From the NCBI RefSeq assembly GCF_040869045.1, contig NC_090320.1:144296941-144360940 (forward strand): a stretch of 64,000 bases of DNA. The letters run 5' to 3'. Below, in pieces: positions 55,277 through 64,000 of the stretch (positions are counted from its first letter, which is position 1; each line of letters starts with the position of its first letter). Made by a program: the position numbers and the translations under genes. The notes below the pieces were generated by a model. It was not told where the DNA came from. It did not search any database and worked only from the letters and a program-made list of their open reading frames with translations. This stretch comes from Eurosta solidaginis. Lineage: Eukaryota > Arthropoda > Insecta > Diptera > Tephritidae.

Positions 55277-55689
55277 GGTTTCACCCCGACCTACTGAGGT
55301 GGCAGAATACCGCACCTACCAGCCCAAAGTCATCAAGTCCAAAACAGAGTCAAAATCAAAATCCCTAACAATCCAGTTCGTCACCGTTGTGTACCGATCT
55401 TGCCCTTAACAGGGTCCTCCCTCTCCTGAGCTCGGCACAATGACTCAGGGGTGCGGGTTTTATCGAGTTGTCCTCGCTAGATCCGCCAATATCAGTAGAA
55501 GCAGGGGCACCTCGTGCAGGACGTGATAACTAATCACGTGTGACAATTCGTCACTATGGCCGGTCTAAGACTGATACCAGTGCCTGATCCAGAGCCTGGA
55601 ACTACGTATGATATCCAAGCCAAGTATCTTAACCCCATACAATCTACGAAAGCCAAACACCGTTCTTGAATTGTAAAATTTGTTGCTTT
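55277..55689. other. Unassigned DNA beyond the LINE
   Basis: G/C richer than its neighbours, with no coding call. It may belong to the LINE's 5' region or the split hAT element. Confidence 0.3.
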
Positions 55690-56560
55690 CGAATTGAAAT
55701 GGAGTTAACCAGAATGAACGTAGTCAACGTGACTAGCATCAGGCGTAGCATCAACGATAATGGCAAAATTATTGGCTTTCTTGACTTTATCTAATATAGT
55801 TACCCTCACGTGCTTTGCACAAATTTCTATAAACTCGGTCTGAGTATCTGGGGAAAGATAGTGAACTTGTAAACGTTTGTGCTGCTGTTGTGAAATCCTA
55901 ACTTTCTCCAAAAGATCTCTAAGTATCGGATCATATTGGCTTATGAGATCTTAGATGCCCAAAAAGTTTCCATCGTTTCGTTCACCAAGATATATACTTT
56001 CGTCTTTGAAAGCTAGGCCTCTTTCACCCAAAAATAAAATAGTGTCCAAAATTCTATATAAAATTTATTTCCACTTTTGAGTTTCAGTGATTAGCTGTTC
56101 ATTGATAAGTGTATCAATTGTAGCCTCCTTTTGAATTAGATTTTGTAAAGATCGCCATTGAAGATAACATTTAATGTGATCTTGAGTATTTTCGTGTGAT
56201 GGCAATTTATCGTATAGCTTCTTCCATTCCTAGAATTTCGAATATCCGCAAAAAAAGCATTGCTACTGGCACTCCACACTAACCAGTCGCGCTCCACTTT
56301 CTCTCCATTTGGCAAGATTCTGTTTACCAACGAGTTAGGAAATGCCTCGTCATGACAATCACGTGGAAAAATAACAGGACACTTTTGATGACCTCGACGA
56401 ATTATTTCGTTGACTTCTTCAGATCGCAAAAACTCATTATTCACGGTACCGATATCGAAGTCTTTTAAATAATCTGGACTTTGATACAGAGTTGGTGGTA
56501 TTGTTGGAAGACTTTTTGAAGATGAACCTTCATCAGTGTCACCACGAAAACTTTACGATT
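55690..56560 (-). pseudogene. hAT transposase fragment (ZMYM6/DUF4371-like), N-terminal part
   Basis: 56136-56444 encodes the TTF-type zinc-finger region (EIIRRGHQKCPVIFPRD; RILPNGEKVERDWLVWSAS). 55705-55911 encodes HYLSPDTQTEFIEICAKHV and NNFAIIVDATPDASHVD, the DUF4371 start with the first RNase H-fold Asp. Stops and frameshifts separate them. The right terminal repeat was not found. Confidence 0.75.
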
Positions 56561-57084
56561 TCCGATTCATGTAAACATACAGGTCTCAGGCGGAGCAATG
56601 TCTTGGCCGGACCACAGCTCAGGGATGGTGCCGGTCAAGATACAGTGTAGAAAAGAACAAGAAAAGTTGGTATTAGTATTTTAATTTAAATATAAATATC
56701 TTTATTTGAAATAAAGATTGTGCACAAAAAATTAATTATATATATATTTTTAGGTTACCTTTTGGTTGAAGCTGGAAACTGCGGAGGGATACGTCCTTTC
56801 TTCTTGATGTAAGAAAACAAGTGAAGTAAAAAAATATATAACAGGTCAATACCGCTTGCCAGTCAAACTGTTTATTTATTCCAGCGATGTTCATTTGTAT
56901 GGTTAACATAAACAGTTTGACTGGCACTGTTAACCAATATAAGAAAATATGCGAGGGGCTGTAAAGTGTCCAAGATTATGTGTAGTCTTACAACCTTAGA
57001 CTAACAAAGTTGTTTCTATCATTAAAAGAGAGGACTGTAGACTCATGACGGGTATTCTGACTGGACACTGACTTCTGGCGTCAC
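56561..57084. other. Unassigned DNA with a hairpin
   Basis: Contains a perfect 19-bp inverted repeat (56857-56875 and 56908-56926) with a 32-nt loop. No gene was seen. Confidence 0.5.
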
Positions 57085-57422
57085 ATGCCTTTAAATTAGC
57101 CTTGGTCAATGATAGCAGATGTAGGAAGTGCGGGTTGGAGGGGGAAATGATCGAGCACGTTCTGTGCTCGTGCCCTGCACTTGCCAGGCTAAGACTGCTG
57201 CTATTAGGAGTGATACAGCGGTCAGATCTAGAAGCAGCAAGTAGTTTAAGTCCTAGGAAGCTTCTAGTATTTGCCAAGAGGACGGAGTTATTTTATAACA
57301 TAGGTCCTGGTTTTTGATAGGGTTTTTCAGTTTGGTCCGTGAAACAAACTTCTGGTAACACTACGGACTCAATCAGTCGATGTGAGGTACTCATGGACCG
57401 GCCAGTTCAACCTAACCTAACC
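57085..57422 (+). mobile_element. LINE 3' end fragment with C-terminal zinc motif
   Basis: 57102-57317 encodes CRKCGLEGEMIEHVLCSCPA, a C-terminal CCHC motif as in LOA/R1-type LINEs. A non-coding tail ends in CAACCTAACCTAACCTA (57408-57422). Confidence 0.75.
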
Positions 57423-57423
57423 T

Positions 57424-57885
57424 ATTCGTTTGTTGGAAAAAAATGTTAAATATCTATGTGAAGTTAGCCCCCCCCCCCCCCCCCCCCAACTAATAACTTT
57501 GAATTTTTAAAACGCTAATCGTTTGATAATGAGTAATACGCTTCGATATTCGTTTGATAATTATTCGTTTGTTAGAAAAAAATTTTAAATTTCTATGTGA
57601 AGTTATCCCCCCCCCCAACTAATAATTTTTAATTTTTTAAAACGCTAATCGTTTCATAATGATTGATGCACTTCGATACTCGTTTGATAGTTATTCGTTT
57701 GTTGGAAAAAAAGTTTAAAATTTCTATGTGAAGTTAGCACCCCCCCCCCCCCCCCCCCCCCCCCCAAATAATAATTTTATTTTTTTAAAACTCTAATCGT
57801 TTCATAATGATTAATACGCTTCGATATTCGTTTGTCAGTTATTCGTTTGTTAGAAACAAAATTTTAAATATATATTTGAATTTAG
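57424..57885. repeat. Tandem repeat (about 133-139 bp) with poly(C) tracts
   Basis: Three and a half units begin with ATTCGTTTGTT and contain TCTATGTGAAGTTA, a C-run, then AAAACGCTAATCGTTT. C-runs are 57468-57487 (20), 57607-57616 (10) and 57740-57765 (26). The last partial unit lacks the run. Confidence 0.88.
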
Positions 57886-58676
57886 CCCTGTCTGTCCGAA
57901 AGAACTGCTATGATCAACCAGCACCACAGTCAGTGACTGCTTTCCCACATCACTCATCTTCTCGAGAAAGCCGGAGTCTTAGCGTTAACTCCCTTTAGCA
58001 CCTTCGAGAAAGCGATATCTCCCTTTGGCTTATCTCCTACTTCCGCAGTTGGAACTTCCCTCTCACTCGCAGGTTTCGAGGTAGTTGCTACCTTGCTATT
58101 GGGGCCCATCAGTCTTGCAGCTTTGGGCCTACTTGTTTTGTCTATGCGACTGCCCTGCCTCTCGGCTCTGGGACTTGGTTCTTTCTGCCTCTTGAAAGCG
58201 GGCTAGTCGCCTTCCGCCGAACGTTGCCTATTCATTCTGCCATTCGACGCTTCTTCCTCCTCGTACCGGTTGCAGAACCGAGGCTTTCTCGCAGCAAACC
58301 TTTTGAACTGCCTTCGACCTACTTCTACCGCCTCATGGATCTATTCCAAGCGCTCGATCTCCACTTCTGTTGGGTCGACCACTGCTCCCAGGCGTTGTAC
58401 AATTATTAGTGCTACACGGTACTGCGAGAGAGCTCTTTTCTTCCTCTGCTCCGTACCCTTCTCCATTCTTCTACTCCGTTTTCATTTGTGTGCTTTTCCA
58501 ACACTTCATTGAATCAGCATCACTCTCGCTCCCCGAGTCCGACGCATCGCTTAATGCGTATTTGTCGTCCTTGGCTTGCGACGACGGAAAGTTTTAAGAC
58601 CGGTGCAAATTCCTGTATGAACGAAAACGGCGACCTTGCAACTGACGTCCAGAGAGTGCTTACATTATGAAGGGAA
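57886..58676 (-). other. Unassigned; possible LINE ORF1-like relic
   Basis: One minus-strand frame (about 57980-58195) reads through a Lys/Ser/Pro-rich stretch (GDKPKGDIAFSKVLKGVNAK) that faintly resembles LINE ORF1 linkers. Evidence is weak, and no other gene was seen. Confidence 0.3.
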
Positions 58677-58689
58677 CACTTCTCTGCTC

Positions 58690-59010
58690 TCCTAAATGGA
58701 GGCAGCAATTCACCGCGCAGAGATGAAGAACCCGATTCCGCAATCGAGGATGATGGAATATATGACCCCCCGCCCGATTATGACGAAGTTAGAATAGCAA
58801 TAACCAGATTCAAAAACAACAAGGCCGTGGGCGCTAATGGATTGCCTGTGGAGCTATTCAAGTACGGCGGCGAGGAGTTGGTAAGGTGCATGCAGCAGCT
58901 TCTTAGCAAAATATGGGCGGACAAGTGCATACCCGACGGTTCGAATCTAAGTGCTTTTTGCCCAGTCCACAAGATGGTAGATACTGCAACTGCACCAACT
59001 ATTGTGGAAT
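58690..59010 (+). mobile_element. RTE-type LINE fragment (plus strand)
   Basis: In one frame it encodes DPPPDYDEVRIAITRFKNN, VGANGLPVELFKYGGEELV and MQQLLSKIWADKCIPDG, the RT N-terminus. It stops where the minus-strand RTE tail begins at about 59011. Confidence 0.82.
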
Positions 59011-60555
59011 CTTACTTACTTACTTAATTGGCGCTAACCGTCTAAACGGTTATGGCCGTACAACAAGGCGCGCCAGTCGCTCCTTCGCTTCGCCAACTGG
59101 CGCCAATTGGTCACACCAAGGGAGTTTAAATCGTTTTCCACCTGGTTTTTCCAACGGAGTGGGGGCCACCCTCTATATCTGCTTCCATAGTTGGGTTCCG
59201 ATAGAAACACTTTCCTGGCCGGAGCATCATCTTTCATTCGCATAACATGGCCTAGCCAGCGCAGCCGCTGCGTTTTAATTCGCTGGACTATGTTGATGTC
59301 TGCGTATAGCTCGTACAGCTCATCAACAAATCTTCTTCGGTACTCGCCATCGTCAACGCGTAGAGGTCCATAAATCTTTCGAAGAACTTTTCTCTCGAAC
59401 ACTCCCAACGCCGCTTCATCTGCTGTTGTCATGGCCCATGCTTCTGTCCCATATAGCAGGACGGATATGATAAGTGACTTGTAGAGTATGATTTTCGTTC
59501 GCCGAGAGAGGACTTTACTTTTCAATTGCCTACCTAGTCCAAAGTAGCATTTATTGGCAAGATTGATTCTTCGCTGGATTTCAGTGCTGATGTTGTTGCT
59601 AGTGTTGATGCTGGTTCCCAAATAAACGAAGTCTTTTACTATTTCGAAATTATGCTGCCAACTGTAGCGTGGTTGCCAAGGCGCATATGCGCTGACTCTT
59701 TGCTCGATGGCAGCAGGTACTTCGTTTTGTCCTCATTCAGCATCAAACCCATCTTTACCGCTTCTTTTTCCAGTTTGGAGTAAGCAGAACTAATAGCGCG
59801 GGTGTTTAGGCCGATGATATCAATGTCATCAGCATATGCCAGTAATTGCACGCTTTTATAGTATATTGTTCCAGTGCGCTTAAGTTCTGCAGCTAGCGTA
59901 ATTTTCTCCAGCATCAAATAAAAGAAATCGCACGATAGATGGTCACCTTTTCTGAAACCACTTTTAGTTTCGAACGGCTCGAAGTGGTCCTTCCAAATTC
60001 TGACTGAGCTGATGGTGTTGCTCAACGTCATTTTGCACAGCCGTATAAGTTCTGCGGGGAAACCAAATTCAGACATAGCAGCATATAGGCAGCTCCTTTT
60101 CGTGCTGTCGAAGGCGGCTTTAAAGACGACGAAGAGGTGATGTGTGTCGATTCTTTTTTCACGGGTTTTTTCCAAGATTTGGCGCATTGTGAAAATCTGG
60201 TCGATGGTAGATTTACCAGGTCTGAAGCCGCACTGATAAGGTCTAATCAGCCGGTTCACGGTAGGCTTCAATCTTTCGCACAATACACTTGAAAGGACCT
60301 TATATGCGATATTGAGAAGGATGATTCCACGATAGTTGATGCATTTTGCAGTATCCCCCTTCTTGTGGACTGGGCAAAGAACACTTAGATTCCAACCGTC
60401 GGGCATGCACTCTTCCGCCCATATTTTGCTAAGAAGCTGCTGCATGCGTCTTACCAACTTATCGCCGCCGTACTTGAATAGCTCCGCAGGCAATCCATCA
60501 GCGCTCACGGCCTTTTTGTTTTCCAATCTGGTTATTGCTATTCTAACTTCGTCAT
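59011..60555 (-). mobile_element. RTE-type LINE (minus strand), left arm of a palindrome
   Basis: The 3' tail (TAAG)n lies at 59011-59025. RT at 59639-60526 keeps QCGFRPGKSTIDQIF, LLAYADDIDIIG with the catalytic pair, and MGLMLNEDKTKYL. After a frame break at 59639, 59034-59621 carries the C-terminal region (INLANKCYFGLGRQLK; ALGVFERKVLRKIYGPLR; RWLGHVMRMKDDAPARKV). The 5' part, with endonuclease, is absent. Confidence 0.9.
59639..60526 (-). pseudogene. RTE reverse transcriptase (minus copy)
   Basis: 295 open codons from RT fingers to beyond the YADD box. Truncated upstream (no endonuclease). The frame ends at GSIISK-stop; the C-terminal region continues in another frame, and the same break is seen in the plus copy at 61258. 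Confidence 0.88.
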
Positions 60556-60599
60556 AATGGGGCAGGGGGAGGAGGGGGGGGTTGGAATCAGCCTTCTTT
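60556..60599. other. G-rich junction between inverted RTE copies
   Basis: GGGGCAGGGGGAGGAGGGGG-type sequence with GGGG runs between the two oppositely oriented RTE copies. Confidence 0.6.
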
Positions 60600-61885
60600 A
60601 TATCCTTTCAAGTGTATTGTGCGAAAGATTGAAGCCCCCCGTGAACCGGCTGATTGGACCTTATCAGTGCGGCTTCAGACCTGGTAAATCTACCATCGAC
60701 CAGATTTTCACAATGCGCCAAATCTTGGAAAGAACCCGTGAAAAGAAAATCGACACACATCACCTCTTCGTCGACTTTAAAGCCGCCTTCGGCAGCACGA
60801 AAAGGAGATGCCTATATGCCGCTATGTCTGAATTTGGTTTCCCCGCAATCCTTATACGGCTGTGCAAAATGACGTTGAGCAACACCATCAGCTCAGTCAG
60901 AATTGGAAAGTACCTCTCCTAGCCGTTCGAAAATAAACGAGGTTTCAGACAGGGTGACCCCCTATTGTGCGATTTCTTTAATTTGATGCTTGAGAAAATT
61001 ATACTAGCTGCAGAACTTAAACGCACTGGAACAAAATACTATAAAAGTGTGCAATTACTGGAATATGCTGATGACATTGATATCATCGGCCTAAACACCC
61101 GCGCTGTTAGTTCTGCTTACTTCAAACTGAAAAAAGAAGCGGTAAAGATGGGTTTGATGGTGAATGAGGACAAAACGAAGTACCTGCTGTCATCGAGCAA
61201 AGAGCCAGCGCATATGCGCCTTGGCAAACACCCTACCATACCCAGCATAATTTCGAAATAGTAAAAGACTTCGTTTATTTGGGAACCAGCATCAACACTA
61301 GCAACAACATCAGCACTGAAATCCAGCGAAGAATCAATCTTGCCAATAAATGCTACTTTGGACTAGGTAGGCAATTGAAAAGTGAAGTCCTTCCCTCGGC
61401 GAACGAAAATCATACTCACAAGTCACTTATCGTACCCGTCCTGCTATGTGGGGCAGAAGCATGGACCATGACAACAGCAGATGAAGCGGCTTTGGGAGTG
61501 TTCGAGAGAAAAGTTCTTCGAAAGATTTATGGTCGTCTACGCGTTGGCGATGGCGAGTACCGAAGAAGGTTTAATGATGAGCTGTACGAGCTATACGCAG
61601 ACATCAACATAGTCCAGCGAATTAAAACGCAGCTTCTGCGCTGGCTGGGACATGTTATGCGAATGAAAGATGATGCTCCGGCCAGGAAAGTGTTTCTATC
61701 GGAACCCGCCTATGGAAGCAGAGGTAGAGGGCGGCCCCGCTCCGTTGGAAGGACCAGGTGGAAAACGATTTAAACTCCCTTGGTGTGACCAATTGGCGCC
61801 GGTTGGCGGAGCGACTGGCGCGCCTTGTGGGACGGCCATAACCGTTTAGACGGTTAAGCGCCGATTAAGTAAGTAAGTAAGTAAT
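60600..61885 (+). mobile_element. RTE-type LINE (plus strand), right arm of a palindrome
   Basis: Begins inside the RT (LSSVLCERLKPPVNRLIG). It continues with QCGFRPGKSTIDQIF (60557-60922), LLEYADDIDIIG (60965-61261) and the C-terminal region (61279-61773), and ends with (TAAG)n near 61866-61885. It matches the inverse of 59011-60300 closely. A stop at 60922, a frame change and other differences show it is dead. Confidence 0.9.
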
Positions 61886-62269
61886 GAGTCGTCCATCTCG
61901 GTCGTACGACCACCTGCCCGACAAGGCAGGCTCAGTGGTTCATTATTATATACGGGGAAAGAACCGTCCGCCACAGCAGCGCTCCTAAGGCCATCAATAC
62001 TTCCCGAGGTGGCCCTGTATCGGGAAGGCTCCGTTCGAATACAACCGAATTTATCCCATGGCTGCAAATCGTCCAATAGGCACGGCCCGCATAACACCCT
62101 GGATTAGGTGGTTGGCAGTTCTTGGTCACCGACATCCCGCTGCCCTCCTATGAAGCGAAACGGCGTAGATGCCAGTCCCAAATAGCGCCGCCTCATAGTC
62201 GGGCGCTATGGAGTTCGGCTAAGCCCTCACTCAAACGACAAGGTGCCTGTCCTAGTGAGGGAAGATTTA
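61886..62269. other. Unassigned G/C-rich DNA
   Basis: Compositionally distinct (G/C-rich) from the flanking LINEs. Direct pairs such as CCCTCACT/GTGAGGG occur near 62225-62265. It looks like a TE leader, but I cannot assign it. Confidence 0.3.
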
Positions 62270-64000
62270 ATGTAAATGTATAACCTTTTTTTAAACAAGT
62301 TATTATCCCTATCTTTTATGTGTTCAGGTAATTCATTGAAGCATTTTAACCTTTTATTAAACATACTATTCTGTTTAGATTCTGTTTTATAATAAGGTAA
62401 TTTGAAATCATTTCTTTGTCTTGTATTTCTTCTATGGACATCATAATTTACTTAGATATTTGTTCTTAAGTATTCAGGCGAGTTTCCGGTTTTTATATTG
62501 TAAATAAACTTCATCGTAAAGAAAAATATTTGTTTCTTCACGCTTATCCAATTTAAACTAAGTAGAATATCTTTTATTGGGGTATCATAACGTTTGCTTA
62601 AGATGAAACGTATAGCTTTATTCTGCATTTTTTGCTATTTACCGATTTGCGATTCTTTCATAACAAATACATTTTAGAGCAATATAAAAAGTAAGTTTCA
62701 ACAATAGATCGATATACTTTAGTTTTATAGTAATTATTTTTCTTTGCAGGTTCTTTGCACAAACCATATTTTAGTTGCTATTTTATTTGTTATATAAGCG
62801 AGATGGGCGTCGAATTTTAATTTACAAACTATAATGATACCAAGGTATTTAATAGAATCTACGTTTTCGATATCTGAATTGATTATTTTGAGAGTTTCAA
62901 AATCGGAAACATTCTTTCTAGTTATTAACATGTACTTAGTTTTTTCGATATTAATTTTAAGTTTTTTAGCACACAACCAAATATAAGGGGAATTTAAGTC
63001 ACTTTGTAATTTATTTCTTAAATCATTTTCGTTTCTACCACTTATCGAAATTAGTGCATCGTCAGCAAACAATTTAATTGAACTAAATTTCAAAATTTAG
63101 TTAATATCATTAATGTAAATGTTGAATAAAATTGGAGCGGGGACGTAGCCTTGGCGAAGCTCAACCTTAACCTCCACATCATCTGACAACGATGAGCCAA
63201 TCATTGTTCTTTGCTTCCGATTGCTTAAGAAACTTTTAAACCAGTCTAACCAGTCTAGTATTTTTATATGAATGGTTTCAAATGGTACCAATTGGTTCTT
63301 TACCACAAGTTCTAAAATTTTTTCATCACTGGGCAATGTATTTATAGGCCGCAACTCCTCTGGCTTAATAGTATTTTTAACTTTTTCTATGGGGACAATT
63401 GTTGAAGTTTTCCACATACTAGGCAATATGCCACTACTTATACTTTCGTTTACTATTTGAGCATAGAAGAAACCTAAGTAGGGGGTTGCATCTTTCACCA
63501 CACCATCTGGCAATAGTTGTGTTTCACCTCTCATAGCTTTGAACTTACTGACAAGTTCAGCGATGTCATCTGATCTAACATTGACAAATTTAAAAGCGCT
63601 GTTTCGTTGATAAAGTATATAGATCAAATACCTCTATATTATTACAAATATCAGTAATACTATCAACGAAATATTTATTTAAGTCGGCAGGAATTTCCGA
63701 TTCGCTATTGTATACTCGACCGTTTATTACAATCTTCTTGATTGATGTATCTTCTTTTCCCATACTTATGGCCTGTTTTAGATATTTCCACATAATGTAT
63801 CAAGATTATTTTTATTTATATGATATTCCATATACTTGACTTTTATAAATTTGACCAACTGTTTGTATTTATTTTTTATATACCGGTATTCGTCCCAGTT
63901 TCCTGAGATTTAGGCCAGTTTTAAATGTTCTAATTTAAATTTGTTCATATTGGCTAACTCCTTGTCATACCTTTTATTATATATTTTTAAATGCACTACT
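62270..64000 (-). mobile_element. LINE (CR1/jockey-like), running off the window
   Basis: Minus strand. 63590-63793 is the linker before RT. 63097-63627 holds the RT start (PINTLPSDEKILELVVKNQL; LRQGYVPAPILFNIYINDI). 62734-63093 holds KLFADDALISISG with the catalytic pair, SIKYLGIIIVCKLKFDAH. 62320-62650 holds the C-terminal region (RFILSKRYDTPIKD-like; NELPEHIKDRDNN). It is the same family as 39550-40035. The LINE's 5' part lies beyond 64000. Frameshifts separate the segments, and an internal deletion is likely after the GIPQG-like block. Confidence 0.82.

Noticed and set aside
52221..56660. Complete hAT element with both terminal repeats
   Set aside because: A CAGGG-type left end is plausible, but no matching CCCTG end is found near 56560-56700.

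Overview
This window is eukaryotic, AT-rich and packed with transposable elements (TEs). It fits a higher dipteran, most likely a tephritid fruit fly. The grounds are a tRNA-derived SINE of a type I associate with tephritids, copia, gypsy, BEL/Pao, jockey, LOA and RTE-type elements, and one host gene of the MPND/CG4751 family. The species is inferred; no marker fixes it.

Host content: a single host gene is visible at 22441-25439 (+). It holds the catalytic part of a JAMM/MPN-domain protein, in two exons split by a 69-bp intron, followed by a long Ser/Pro-rich C-terminal tail. Its 5' exons were not found, so the TE-filled first 22 kb may be upstream intron or promoter sequence.

Layout. (1) 280-20165: one composite insertion of a copia-type element ('copia-1'). 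Its outer parts are on the minus strand, and a nearly complete circularly permuted copy lies inside on the plus strand. It was later hit by a Helitron (508-4684), a second copia ('copia-2', 7719-15117, itself split by a jockey-type LINE at 10026-13445) and a minus-strand LINE (15134-17827). (2) 20166-22440: non-coding DNA with a SINE and a 139-bp MITE. (3) 22441-25439: host gene. (4) 25440-32790: RTE relics, a dispersed repeat module and a degraded gypsy element (26577-30890, -). (5) 32826-39545: a three-level nest, LOA-like LINE containing a jockey-type LINE containing a PIF/Harbinger transposon (34221-37058). (6) 39550-51935: a LINE tail split by an 11.85-kb BEL/Pao element (40036-51883). 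The BEL carries an antisense flotillin/RhoGAP retrosequence and a 60-bp palindromic insertion. (7) 52200-57422: a ZMYM6-like hAT relic split by a LOA-like LINE with a 5' inversion, plus a second LINE tail. (8) 57424-64000: poly(C) tandem repeats, an inverted pair of RTE elements forming a long palindrome, and a LINE that runs off the window end.

Nearly all TE genes are broken by stops, frameshifts or deletions. Where target-site duplications and a second copy survive, insertion order can be read: copia-1 before the Helitron, copia-2 and the minus-strand LINE; LOA LINE before jockey before Harbinger; LINE before BEL. BEL LTRs differ at only about eight sites by eye, so it is among the youngest insertions.
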